Assembly (NCBI RefSeq): GCF_001467695.1
Contig: NZ_LNYE01000020.1
Coordinates: 492,368-556,367 of the forward strand
Length of the DNA stretch: 64,000 nt
Direction of reading: 5' to 3'
DNA from: Legionella gratiana
Lineage (GTDB): Bacteria; Pseudomonadota; Gammaproteobacteria; Legionellales; Legionellaceae
Shown here: positions 26,696 to 35,769 of the stretch, piece after piece
How positions within the stretch are numbered: position 1 is the first letter of the stretch
Layout: each line of letters begins with the position of its first letter
Program-made: the position numbers and the translations under genes
Notes under the pieces: generated by a model
Database searches by the model: none
What the model was told of the DNA's origin: nothing
The model's input: the letters and a program-made list of their open reading frames with translations, nothing else

Positions 26696-27861
26696 GTCTG
26701 GAATTTAATGTCTTGATAGTTGGCGGCGGCATTGTGGGATTAGCTTCTGCTTTAGCTATGGCACAACGTGGTTATACTGTGGCGATCATTGATTCAGGGC
26801 CATTAAAAGTGGATACTTTGCATACTGATGCTCGTGTTTATGCCATTAATCATGCGTCACAAATGCTTTTAAAACAATTAGATGTTTGGCACTATTTGGA
26901 TAAATCAAGAATTTCACCTTATTGTCATATGCATGTTTGGGATTCAGTAAGCGGTGCACATATTGATTTTGATTCACGATATGTAGCTGAACAAAACTTG
27001 GGCTTTATTATGGAAGAGTCCATTCTTAAAGATGCTTTATTCAAGCAAATTGCATTGCAACCCACGATTCATTTATTTCCTAATCATTTTGTGGAAGAAG
27101 TATGTAGTGATAATGATTGTGTTTTTTTGAACAGCATCGAACAGAGTTGGAAAGGGCTGTTATTAATGATCGCTGATGGAGCACATTCTCTAATACGGCA
27201 AAAACTAAAAGTTTCATTAACAACGTGGTCTTATGATCAGCAAGCCTTGGTAGCTACTGTGTTTACCGAGAAGGAACATAAGCAAACTGCTTATCAAGTG
27301 TTTCACCCCAATGGGCCTTTAGCATTTTTACCGCTTGCGGATCCACATCAATGCTCCATTGTTTGGTCTACTGCTCCCAATCATGCGAAAGAATTAATGA
27401 ATCTCTCGAATCACGAATTTAATCAATCACTTACCCAAGCTTTTGCTAATAGATTAGGCGAGGTAGAAGTAATGAGCGCGCGTCATCAATTCTCTTTACA
27501 GATGAGGCATACAAAACAATATACTGGTAATCGTTGGCTGCTTCTTGGAGATGCCGCACATACAATTCATCCTTTGGCTGGTTTAGGTTTAAATGTTGGA
27601 TTAGCTGATGTAAGTTCATGGATTCATTGTTTGGATGCAGCTTCTAGTGGTCTTTGTGCGAAAAAAGCATTAGGCGCTTATCAACGCGAACGTAAGGCTG
27701 CTGTGTGGCAAATTATATTGCTTATGGAAGGATTTAAACGCTTATTTGGCAATTCCTTTGGGCCTGTGGTTACTTTACGTGGTTTAGGTTTGGGATTTTG
27801 TAACCAATTTACCCCTATAAAGCGGTTATTTATTCAACATGCTAGGGGTTTGCCAGCATGA
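26692..27861 (+). CDS. ubiI: UbiI/VisC-type FAD-dependent hydroxylase
   Basis: 389 residues, ATG inside the ubiH stop (ATGA). FNVLIVGGGIVGLASALAMAQ, LLMIADGAHSLIRQ and LLLGDAAHTIHPLAGLGLNVGLAD are the UbiH/UbiI/UbiF family motifs. By position after ubiH it should be UbiI (C5 hydroxylation of the ubiquinone ring), but UbiF-like activity cannot be excluded from sequence. Confidence 0.85.
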   Translation: MSLEFNVLIVGGGIVGLASALAMAQRGYTVAIIDSGPLKVDTLHTDARVYAINHASQMLLKQLDVWHYLDKSRISPYCHMHVWDSVSGAHIDFDSRYVAEQNLGFIMEESILKDALFKQIALQPTIHLFPNHFVEEVCSDNDCVFLNSIEQSWKGLLLMIADGAHSLIRQKLKVSLTTWSYDQQALVATVFTEKEHKQTAYQVFHPNGPLAFLPLADPHQCSIVWSTAPNHAKELMNLSNHEFNQSLTQAFANRLGEVEVMSARHQFSLQMRHTKQYTGNRWLLLGDAAHTIHPLAGLGLNVGLADVSSWIHCLDAASSGLCAKKALGAYQRERKAAVWQIILLMEGFKRLFGNSFGPVVTLRGLGLGFCNQFTPIKRLFIQHARGLPA

Positions 27862-27919
27862 TGAATGATATGCTAATTTAAACAATAGAAGTTCTATAGA
27901 AACTCAACAGGAATCTGAG

Positions 27920-28186
27920 ATGGACATTATAGGATTAATAACAAGTTTAGTTGGTGGTGGTGTTGGAGGAAATGCGCTATCTGAGTCTTGGTACTATTGG
28001 TAATACCATCGCAGGCATGGTGGCGTTTTAGGTGGGTACATCTTGCAAGGGGTGAATCTACTGAATCAGTTAGGATTAGCAGATACTACAATTAATTCGT
28101 TGATTGGTGATGCAGGGGCCGGTGTGGTAAGTGGTGGTATTCTAACGGCGGTTGTTGGCTTGATTCGAAAGCTATTAATTAAATAA
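27920..28186 (+). pseudogene. Small glycine-rich membrane protein gene, frame broken twice
   Basis: From ATG 27920 the frame reads MDIIGLITSLVGGGVGGNA and soon stops. Shifted frames continue sensibly as LSLGTIGNTIAGMV, then GVLGGYILQGVNLLNQLGL and AGAGVVSGGILTAVVGLIRK to TAA at 28184-28186. The sum of about 90 residues matches a common proteobacterial small Gly-rich membrane protein. One break lies near 27975-27982, the second near 28020-28030 (one G short). Decay or sequencing indels; function unknown. Confidence 0.6.
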
Positions 28187-28196
28187 ATTTTAGCAT

Positions 28197-28235
28197 GCGT
28201 AGCCCGTATTACGCGTTCACTAATACGGGCTACGC
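28197..28235. repeat. Perfect 15-bp hairpin, REP- or terminator-like
   Basis: GCGTAGCCCGTATTA (28197-28211) and TAATACGGGCTACGC (28221-28235) form a perfect stem with a 9-base loop. There is no T-run, so a REP-type element is more likely than an intrinsic terminator, though it lies between convergent genes. It resembles the GTAGCCCG REP class and not the RAYT-flanking REPs. Confidence 0.65.
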
Positions 28236-28271
28236 TTACCTGTATTTCGTCTGTGCTGAGCAGGTTACGAC

Positions 28272-29879
28272 TTATAAGGTTTTGGTAACCGATTTCTCTA
28301 TTTTCGTTGTTGAGTCTTGATTTAATTCAGCGGATGTTCCATCAGTTTTTTTCAGCACATCTTTTAGAAGCCCAGGAAAATGGTTTACTTCAGCCTCAAT
28401 AGGTTTCTCAACCGATTTTTTGACGCCATGTGCCACTTTTTTAGTGGTAGGGGTATCGGGTATTTTCGCCAAAGCGTCATTGAGTTTCGTTGTTATATCC
28501 ATTGCTACACTGGCGGGTTCTTTGAACACATCTTTATGAAATCCTAAGGTAGCTAAGCGATTAAAGAAATTTTTAATCTTATTTATAAAGTCTGTAAATG
28601 TGAAGGGTTTATTTTGCTCTTTAGTTTTTATTTCAGCACAAATTTGAGCGCATTCATTTTTGAATTCGTGGTTCTTTTTAGTTCCTACGTTCCAATTTTT
28701 ATAGAGCTCATCCAGCGCTTTAAGTTGCTCTGGATATAATTCTTTACTTTTCGGATCTTGGTTTAGTTGTTTTAAAAGATCGCCACAACAGCTGATTATT
28801 TGTTTTTGTTGTTCTTCACGCTCACTTTTATCTTTAGCTTTTTGTACTAATTCTTGATGCATTACTGCTTTTGTGGCTATTCCTTGAGCGTACTCTTGTG
28901 CTCGATGAAACTCATCATGAGTATCCTCAATAACAGCATAATCAAGTTTAATGTTTGCTTGGGCAAAAATGGATTGAATGTGTGGATCTTTAAATATATC
29001 TATGACTTCTTTACAGCTGTGATAACCCTCTTTAATATAGGCGGAAGTCCATAACATCACAATATTATTTATTGTCTCTTCAAGATTTGTATCCGTTTTA
29101 TGCTTATCAATATATTTTTGCAGCACAACAACTAGAGAATAGGTTGTACCTGATAATGAGGCTACAAAAGGAACTTGGGTATTTGTTTTTGAGTAGCCGC
29201 CGATTTTTTTCTCATCTATGGCTATTTTATCTATTTTTTTAATGGGAACTATATTGTCAGCAAAATTAGGAGAATTGGGTTTTATAATACCGGGGTTGGC
29301 AGTTAAAATTTGTCCCAACTCTTCTCTTGAACGATCTTTTTTCTGGTAGGTTGCTGATTGAGCTTTTAGTCCCAGTTCGACGTTATCATTAAGCATCACG
29401 AACGATAAAATAAGTTTTCTTGCCTCTTCAAAGGTATTAATTTTTGTGAACTCATTAACTGTATACTCGGGTCTGACTTCGTTATAAGCTTCATTTAACC
29501 CATCGAAAATGGAGCAATCAAAATCTTTTCTCAAAATCGATTCCAGATGTTCTGCATACAATACTTCATAAAATCGTCGACTTTCATTGTCTTTCGGGTC
29601 ACTTGTTACTTGAGCTGCTCTAGTTATCAAAAGTTGCACTACGCTTGCACCTAATAGTGCTTCATTTTCTTTACACAGCTTTAAAATATTTTGGAGGGCA
29701 TCTTTATATTCCTGTTCTAAATACTGCTTTTGAATTTGTTTCAAAAAAATAGGAAAATCATCATTATTGCCTAGTTTTTTTTCAAGAAGCTTGATAGAAA
29801 GTAAAATAAAATCTGATTCATCTAATTTAGGAGACTCTAAGGCCAAAAGAAGGCCGCTTTCAATTTTTGTGTATGACAT
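28272..29879 (-). CDS. Large helical protein, effector-like, function unknown
   Basis: 535 residues with no signal peptide or clear enzyme motif. Mostly alpha-helical and Lys/Glu-rich: an N-terminal helical bundle (1-150), a middle segment with a hydrophobic stretch (SLSGTTYSLVVVLQKY, about 240-255), a coiled-coil-prone part (EYAQGIATKAVMHQELV through REEQQKQIIS, 335-365) and a low-complexity Lys/Thr-rich tail (490-535). That style and the absence of homologous motifs match Legionella Dot/Icm substrate candidates; this is inference. It is divergent from another such gene at 30063. Confidence 0.5.
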   Translation of the reverse strand: MSYTKIESGLLLALESPKLDESDFILLSIKLLEKKLGNNDDFPIFLKQIQKQYLEQEYKDALQNILKLCKENEALLGASVVQLLITRAAQVTSDPKDNESRRFYEVLYAEHLESILRKDFDCSIFDGLNEAYNEVRPEYTVNEFTKINTFEEARKLILSFVMLNDNVELGLKAQSATYQKKDRSREELGQILTANPGIIKPNSPNFADNIVPIKKIDKIAIDEKKIGGYSKTNTQVPFVASLSGTTYSLVVVLQKYIDKHKTDTNLEETINNIVMLWTSAYIKEGYHSCKEVIDIFKDPHIQSIFAQANIKLDYAVIEDTHDEFHRAQEYAQGIATKAVMHQELVQKAKDKSEREEQQKQIISCCGDLLKQLNQDPKSKELYPEQLKALDELYKNWNVGTKKNHEFKNECAQICAEIKTKEQNKPFTFTDFINKIKNFFNRLATLGFHKDVFKEPASVAMDITTKLNDALAKIPDTPTTKKVAHGVKKSVEKPIEAEVNHFPGLLKDVLKKTDGTSAELNQDSTTKIEKSVTKTL

Positions 29880-30062
29880 ATTAAGGCGCTAAAAAATAAT
29901 TAATAAGTTTAAATATAGACCATCTTAGATTTACCGGATATATTAAGCTCCAAGTAATACATAAGACGTCTTTTTTGACTACAAATTACACTAGATGATA
30001 ACATATAAGTCATTTGAATGGAAGTCTGCTTTTTCTAAGTTTATATACAAGAGGAAAACATA

Positions 30063-31637
30063 ATGCCTAATTTTAAGGAAACTCCGAACCCGGTTAAACC
30101 AAGTGTGTTTAATATTCAATTGACTCGTTCGGCGGTTGGAAAGCCAAAGCCGGACGTTACAGATAAAAAAAATCCAGTTGATGTTTATTATCCGAATAGC
30201 GTATTAGAAAGCTTTCAGGAAATTATTAAAGAAAGTGGCTTATGTGGACAAGAATTCTATAATCCGTTCACAGAACAGATGGAGCAATTTCCCGAACATC
30301 CTGCTGAATTCACCGCAAGACATTTACAACTTTTAGCACGCAATGAAAGCAGTAATGTTAGTGGTATTATGGATTGCAGTTTATACGGTGATTTGCTGAG
30401 TGAAGATCAAATTGCACGTATTCGATGTTTAGTTAAAGGTACAGTGGTTATCGGTAAAGTTACAGCAACTAAGGTATATGGATTTGGTCGCAAAGTGGAA
30501 GAGTTGTCAGAACCCGAAGATGTAATCGTTATTGATCAAGTTGGATTGCAATGGCAAGGTGATTTACGTAATACAGGTGGAATGTTTTTTTATCCTGACG
30601 ATTCAGAGACTGAAAAGCTACCTAAAGGCTATGCAACATGGCAAAAGGAACTGTTTTTTCAGATGTATGGAGCTGAGAGACAAGAGAAACCCTCCAAAGA
30701 AAATGCATTGGAATTGCAATGGGCTCCGAGCTTAGATAGCGATTTGAGAATACGAGGAGCACTTGATTTAGAGGGTGTGCAGTTAGGTATTAAACATGAA
30801 TTTCATCAAGCATTAGCGGGCTTGGTCAATTACAGTCAAATTCTTTCAGAAGATTCAAATCCAATTAACTTTAAATTCCTTAAAGCCGGGATGGGATTTT
30901 TTAGTGCGGGTCTTTATGATCTTGATTTTAATTATCCTTTAACAGCACTTCAAAATGATGGTCTTGCAAAAGTTGAGTTAGCTCGATTAAAAGGTATATT
31001 GGCTGCTTTAGAGAGCTATCCTTCTGACACTAACTTTGGGAAAGTGAAGCGCCTGAATCTTCCGTTTAGTGCTTTAGTGCCGGATAATGCAAGTCCAGAA
31101 GTCGGGAAACAATACGCACTAATTCTTCGTGCAATAAAAAATGAGTGCACGCGATTAAACTTAGAATGGGGTACTGATCGAATAGAAGATGCATTAGCTC
31201 CTGTACCTGGATACATTAATGCGGTAACAAATTGTGCTGATCCCCATGCGCTGATTGGAAATGAAGGTAAATACTCGAGTGTTGATGCAGCCATTTCCAG
31301 TAATATTCCTAATATTCATCTGCTTAATTCAGCATATAATGCTTATGTACGTTGTTACTCGTTCACTCCTGGATTTACTATGCCAAAATTAAGCAAACCC
31401 GAAGTTACATCTCAAGAAGAAGTTTCTTTTTTATTCAGTTACGTACAAAAGCTAACTGCAGGATTTGTAGACGGCTTAACTAAAAAAACTCCTCCCCCAG
31501 AACAAAGTGTGGTTATGAAGTTCGATAAAGTAGGCTTTTTTGAGTCTGCATTAAGTACAAAGAAAGATGAAGTAGAGAAGTGCGACAAAAGAGATCCGGA
31601 TAAGCATGCCAAACATGATGGTCCAGAGATAAGGTAA
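30063..31637 (+). CDS. Hypothetical protein, possible Dot/Icm effector
   Basis: 524 residues, no signal peptide. AGAGGAAAACATA is a good ribosome binding site. The middle has conserved-looking blocks (IDQVGLQWQGDLRNTGGMFFY, about 158-178; YNAYVRCYSFTPGF, about 425-438) that do not match a family I know. The last 35 residues are very polar and charged (KKDEVEKCDKRDPDKHAKHD), as in translocated proteins. Divergent from the 535-residue protein, with the shorter effector-like protein downstream. Function not recognised. Confidence 0.5.
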   Translation: MPNFKETPNPVKPSVFNIQLTRSAVGKPKPDVTDKKNPVDVYYPNSVLESFQEIIKESGLCGQEFYNPFTEQMEQFPEHPAEFTARHLQLLARNESSNVSGIMDCSLYGDLLSEDQIARIRCLVKGTVVIGKVTATKVYGFGRKVEELSEPEDVIVIDQVGLQWQGDLRNTGGMFFYPDDSETEKLPKGYATWQKELFFQMYGAERQEKPSKENALELQWAPSLDSDLRIRGALDLEGVQLGIKHEFHQALAGLVNYSQILSEDSNPINFKFLKAGMGFFSAGLYDLDFNYPLTALQNDGLAKVELARLKGILAALESYPSDTNFGKVKRLNLPFSALVPDNASPEVGKQYALILRAIKNECTRLNLEWGTDRIEDALAPVPGYINAVTNCADPHALIGNEGKYSSVDAAISSNIPNIHLLNSAYNAYVRCYSFTPGFTMPKLSKPEVTSQEEVSFLFSYVQKLTAGFVDGLTKKTPPPEQSVVMKFDKVGFFESALSTKKDEVEKCDKRDPDKHAKHDGPEIR

Positions 31638-31707
31638 CAAACAGATAAAGATTTATCTGCCTCAGTTAGCTTTATTAATCAAGGTATTGTTCCTAGCTAT
31701 TCATGGG

Positions 31708-31739
31708 TATATCTCGACGTTTCATAAAGTCGAGATATA
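31708..31739. terminator. Strong hairpin after the 30063-31637 gene
   Basis: TATATCTCGAC (31708-31718) pairs perfectly with GTCGAGATATA (31729-31739) around a 10-base loop. The following sequence is AT-rich but lacks a clean T-run, so termination is plausible but not certain. Confidence 0.5.
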
Positions 31740-31803
31740 TAAATGTTGATTAATTGTTTAAAATTTGGTATTTTTATTTGAAAATAAACCATTTTGGCGA
31801 TTT

Positions 31804-32532
31804 ATGAACATTGAAGAAATAATGACTTTTATAGAGAATCTATACGCGGATCACACCAAGGAATCTATAAAATTTAAATCCAGAGCTAAAAATCAGCTTG
31901 TATCACCTACGATGAGTAAAAGTAATGCCCAAGAATTATGTAAAATATTAAAAAATATCTTACCCGAACAGGCGCGTTTACAGGTTCATAAATCAAAAGA
32001 GGTTGCAGGTGAGTTTTGTGTTGTTCTTTCTAATCCTCAAGAGGTTTTTTCGATTTATGCTAAGCATGCTGCAGAACAGTTAAATCGCTATAAGCCATTA
32101 CCAAAATTGTCTGCTGAAGAAGAATATTACACATGGGAATATAATCCTTCCTCAATGCTCATAGAGTATCGCGTTTCTTTTTCAATTCCAGAGGATCTTG
32201 ATACTGAAAAAGAGGTTATAGGTAGTGACGAGAAAGCTAGGCAGCTGAAAGCGATAATTCAGTATACTAAGCGGTTGCAGTCCATCTATCCTGAGCTCAA
32301 AATTCTTGGAACTAATGATGAAGATGGGGGGGCTGATAAATTTTTCCTAACATTCAATTATAAGAATTATAAAGTTATTAGTAGTCTTAATAATCCTGCA
32401 AGTTTGCGTCAAATAGCGATTGGATTTTTTAGAGCGCATCCTGAGCATTATATAACAGAAATTTCTAAAATTTTACCTAAAGAGATTACGGATGAGTTGA
32501 CTGATATTAAACCACGCACTCCTGACAGTTGA
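31804..32532 (+). CDS. Hypothetical protein
   Basis: 242 residues from ATG 31804 (NIEEIMTFIENLYADH); an in-frame TTG at 31765 would add 13 residues and neither start has a good ribosome binding site. It is alpha/beta, with segments such as LRQIAIGFFRAHPEHYITEIS near the end. No known family. It may belong with the preceding 524-residue gene, from which a hairpin separates it. Confidence 0.45.
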   Translation: MNIEEIMTFIENLYADHTKESIKFKSRAKNQLVSPTMSKSNAQELCKILKNILPEQARLQVHKSKEVAGEFCVVLSNPQEVFSIYAKHAAEQLNRYKPLPKLSAEEEYYTWEYNPSSMLIEYRVSFSIPEDLDTEKEVIGSDEKARQLKAIIQYTKRLQSIYPELKILGTNDEDGGADKFFLTFNYKNYKVISSLNNPASLRQIAIGFFRAHPEHYITEISKILPKEITDELTDIKPRTPDS

Positions 32533-32535
32533 TTT

Positions 32536-33489
32536 TTATTTTAAACGAGAAAAATTCTCGCGACTGAAGGCTACTTTTTCTGCGACTGATTCTTTGGGAT
32601 ATTGATGATGTCGGGCTTCAATAGTACGATACCTTTTCAATCCGCCTTCCCTATTTGCGATTTGAATGTTTAGCCCTGGGCGTGCATTCAGTTCAAGCAT
32701 CAAAGGTCCTTGTTCTTTATCAAGTACTATATCAACGCCAAGGTATCCTAACCCAGTTAACTCATAACAACTGGAAGCGATTTCGAGTATTTTGTTCCAA
32801 TAAGGTACTTCTATGTCTACTATTGGATTCAACGTATCCGGATGATAATCAATGATGTCATTGTGATACACTCCCCCTAGAGTTTTTCCGCTGGCAAGGT
32901 CTACTCCAACACCAATGGCTCCTTGGTGTAAATTAGCTTTTCCTCCTGATAATCGAGTAGGGAGGCGCACCATGGCCATAGCGGGATAACCCAATAAGCT
33001 AATGATTCGAATATCGGGGATTCCTTCATAACTTACTTCAGCAAATACAGGATCAACAACCACACGTTTCTCAATAATAGCATAGTCTGAAGAGCCGCCA
33101 AGACTATATGCACCTGAAAGAAGACAGGATAAATGATAGCTAAGTTCTTGGGTTGTTGTTAATTTGCCATTAATTTGTCGATAACGTCCATAGATTTTAT
33201 CTTTAAACACTAAAATACCATCGCCACCAGAACCCCGAGCTGGTTTAACTACAAAATCGTTATAAGGTGCCAAACGTTCTTCGATCGTTTTAATTTGTTG
33301 CTCTGTTTCAATAATATCGTATAGAGGTGGAACAGCGATTCCTACCTTTAATGCGAGTTTTTTTGTTTTTAGTTTATCATCAACTAAAGGAAATAATTTT
33401 CTGGGGTTATAACGCAATACAAAATCCGTATTACGCTGATTAATACTCAATATTCCATGTTTTTTTAAACGACGAAACAAGCTAATCAT
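32536..33489 (-). CDS. RimK-like ATP-grasp ligase (alpha-L-glutamate ligase-like)
   Basis: 317 residues. ATP-grasp features: FVVKPARGSGGDGILVFKD (about 79-97), AIIEKRVVVDP, the metal-binding DIRIISLLGYPAMAMVRLPT (about 159-178), and LMLELNARPGLNIQIAN near 268-284. Related to RimK, which adds glutamate to proteins or peptides. Last gene of a three-gene set: it overlaps the 7TM transglutaminase-like gene by 4 bases, and that gene overlaps the protease gene by 4. The substrate is unknown. Confidence 0.8.
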   Translation of the reverse strand: MISLFRRLKKHGILSINQRNTDFVLRYNPRKLFPLVDDKLKTKKLALKVGIAVPPLYDIIETEQQIKTIEERLAPYNDFVVKPARGSGGDGILVFKDKIYGRYRQINGKLTTTQELSYHLSCLLSGAYSLGGSSDYAIIEKRVVVDPVFAEVSYEGIPDIRIISLLGYPAMAMVRLPTRLSGGKANLHQGAIGVGVDLASGKTLGGVYHNDIIDYHPDTLNPIVDIEVPYWNKILEIASSCYELTGLGYLGVDIVLDKEQGPLMLELNARPGLNIQIANREGGLKRYRTIEARHHQYPKESVAEKVAFSRENFSRLK

Positions 33490-35012
33490 TCTACTTGGCT
33501 CGCAAGTGATTTAAAGCGTTTTAACTCAAACAAGCGGTAACCTCTATATTGCCCGAACCACAAAATTAACGCTAATAAAACTAAAAGTAATTCTGGGAAG
33601 GCAAAGACCAAATATTGTAAAGGTTCATAACTCATTGCCCAATAAGAGATAACCGCAGCAATTAGGCTTCCAATACCCGATTTTATCGCTTCTGAGGCAC
33701 CTCGTTCGTCCCAAGTGATGCACATGCGTTCTATAGTCATGGTTAAAATGATCATAGGAAATAAGGCGACAGACAGTCCTGCATCGAGTCCAAGACTTTG
33801 ACTGATGACACAAATGAATATCATTAATAAAATGACAACGGTAAGAATTGCAGCGAGCCTTGGTACTAGAAGCAGTCTTAATTGATCTAAGTAAAAACGC
33901 GCTAAAAGGCCAAAAGAAATAATGATAACAAAGAGTGAAATTCCCCAGACAACATGAGTTTCTCTGAATGCTAAAGCAATTAATACGGGCATAAAAGTAC
34001 CAAAGGTTTTAATGCCAATAAAATTACGTAGAATTAAAATAATAAAGGCGCCTATGGGGACAGTTAATAATATTTTATAAGTTGCTTGGACATTAACTGG
34101 AAGTTGTAGCAATGAGAAGCGTAGCAATTGTGAGTCTGATTGTAGCCCTCGTGATTTAGCGATACTTAATGCATTGATAGGTGTAGGAGAAACGGTTAAA
34201 GTAAATTGTACTTTTTTGCCTCCAACAACCTCAAAAACAGGTTCATTCCCATATTGCCAAATCAGAAAGTCTTTAGGTAATCCCGCCCCACCCGTTTTGG
34301 GATTAATATAAATCCAATTTTTACCGTTAAAAACAGCTAAGAATAAATTTAAATCAGCTTTGCTTTTTTGAGATAAATAAATTCCCTTGACAGGAATTGC
34401 ATGAATTTTAGACTGATTTAAAATGAGAATTGCGGCATTAATGATGTGTTCATCACTAAAGTCATTGCCTGTTAATAACTTGGCATTACCATCTTTTTTA
34501 TTCAATTCTTTAATGGTGCTTTGAGCAAAGGTTTTAATATCTGCAGAAGATTGCCTCACCTGGTTGGTAATCGTTTCTACTGCTGATTTTTGATTCTCCT
34601 CTAGAGGTTGGGATTTTACGGCTGGTGGGGCTCCTAATGGTGATTCATTGGCTTCTGTTTGACGAAAAATGGCTCGGTAATACAATGATTGTTGGCCATG
34701 AGCACGTCTTATTGCCCAAACTGTTTCTCGATTATCACCGTTTAAATTAGTTGTCACACCATAGTTTCTTGATACAAAATACTCATCAAGAATCGCAAAA
34801 TGGGGCGGCAAGTAAGGAATATTAAAACTCGCTTTAATCGGTGTATTCGGTTCAGCAATAAACCGTAAATTGGATTCAACCATCCAACTATTTATTGTTT
34901 CCGTATCTGTTAAAGGTACATCAAGCACTAAATGTCGGTATAAAAAAATCCCTGCTCCTAAGATTAATAAGGTAAATATCAGTCCATAAACGTGACGCGT
35001 ATTGTTTTTCAT
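33486..35012 (-). CDS. Inactive transglutaminase domain fused to a 7TM domain
   Basis: 508 residues. One N-terminal transmembrane helix (YGLIFTLLILGAGIFLYR), then a periplasmic region including a transglutaminase-like fold (about 140-280; IHAIPVKGIYLSQ, WIYINPKTGGAGLP). Then come about seven transmembrane helices (320-490: ILLTVPIGAFIILILRNFIG through LLVLLALILWFGQYRG). The Cys-His-Asp triad is not evident, so it is probably non-catalytic. This partner always travels with a RimK-like ligase and a retropepsin-like protease. It probably senses or binds a periplasmic peptide for the set. Confidence 0.75.
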   Translation of the reverse strand: MKNNTRHVYGLIFTLLILGAGIFLYRHLVLDVPLTDTETINSWMVESNLRFIAEPNTPIKASFNIPYLPPHFAILDEYFVSRNYGVTTNLNGDNRETVWAIRRAHGQQSLYYRAIFRQTEANESPLGAPPAVKSQPLEENQKSAVETITNQVRQSSADIKTFAQSTIKELNKKDGNAKLLTGNDFSDEHIINAAILILNQSKIHAIPVKGIYLSQKSKADLNLFLAVFNGKNWIYINPKTGGAGLPKDFLIWQYGNEPVFEVVGGKKVQFTLTVSPTPINALSIAKSRGLQSDSQLLRFSLLQLPVNVQATYKILLTVPIGAFIILILRNFIGIKTFGTFMPVLIALAFRETHVVWGISLFVIIISFGLLARFYLDQLRLLLVPRLAAILTVVILLMIFICVISQSLGLDAGLSVALFPMIILTMTIERMCITWDERGASEAIKSGIGSLIAAVISYWAMSYEPLQYLVFAFPELLLVLLALILWFGQYRGYRLFELKRFKSLASQVE

Positions 35013-35530
35013 TGCTTCTTAAGACTCTTATTTCTTAAAGTAAAAGTGAGGGCAGGATCAACCGCTCCATTAAATGCAATAATTGCATCTCTTCCTAAGA
35101 GGATAGGATAGAGAAAACGTTTGCGATTGGTTAAGTTAACTTTAATTGTTTTAACTTTATCACCAAGTTGGACATTTAGTAGTACGATAGGCCGTTTGAT
35201 TGGTGCATGTGCCAATATTTCTGAACCGTGCTCCCCTTCGCGAACTTTGATTTTTACTCGGCCTTTATATTCCGCCTCAAATTGATAATCCCCGTTTTTA
35301 GTAGGAACAGTAAAGCGCAAATAGGCTACGCCGTTTTTAGTAATTTCAGTAATGTTGGTTGCATTTAATGATGCTGATTTAGCTCCTGTATCCAGTTTCG
35401 CTGATAGAGTTAAATTTTTTTCTGGAAAAGATACTTTTTCAACATAACCATAGATTTGTGTTGTGTTTGTTGCCATAACAGGTCCAGTCATAAATAACAC
35501 AAAAATAAAGAGAGCAAGCATTGATCTCAT
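35009..35530 (-). CDS. Retropepsin-like 'ATP-dependent zinc protease' family protein
   Basis: 173 residues with a signal peptide (MLALFIFVLFMTGPVMA). The core is a single retropepsin-like domain: AKLDTGAKSASLNATNI (about 44-60) contains the D-T/S-G motif and RFLYPILLGRDAIIAF is the second family block. Many members are labelled ATP-dependent zinc proteases without evidence. First gene of the operon with the 7TM protein and the ATP-grasp ligase (4-base overlap). The assembly suggests a periplasmic protease acting on a cytosolically made or modified peptide. Confidence 0.75.
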   Translation of the reverse strand: MRSMLALFIFVLFMTGPVMATNTTQIYGYVEKVSFPEKNLTLSAKLDTGAKSASLNATNITEITKNGVAYLRFTVPTKNGDYQFEAEYKGRVKIKVREGEHGSEILAHAPIKRPIVLLNVQLGDKVKTIKVNLTNRKRFLYPILLGRDAIIAFNGAVDPALTFTLRNKSLKKQ

Positions 35531-35702
35531 TTAATCATCTTTCCTAAGTTGTTTTTATTGCCTAGTGCGATATCGTAGCAGGTTTTGTAGCTTAAGTCAC
35601 AACCGTAAGTGTGTTTACACTATATTTTTATAGGTGTTGAGGGTAGTAATATGAATAATGGCCAAATAATTTGTGTTTTTTTGGTCCAGGATGAGACTAT
35701 TA

Positions 35703-35731
35703 TTGACACGAAAATCAATTATACATATAAT
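35703..35731 (+). promoter_or_regulatory. Near-perfect sigma-70 promoter
   Basis: TTGACA (35703-35708), a 17-bp spacer and TATAAT (35726-35731), both consensus. Transcription would begin near 35738, only 11 bases before an ATG at 35749 and about 32 before ATG 35770, which makes the second ATG the more practical start for the following gene. Confidence 0.75.
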
Positions 35732-35769
35732 CCGCGCCATCTTAACTGATGGTCTCTTTGCGTGTAAGC

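Noticed and set aside
32655-33813. Open frames on the opposite or shifted strand within the ATP-grasp and 7TM genes
   Set aside because: Shadows of strongly conserved genes without ribosome binding sites.
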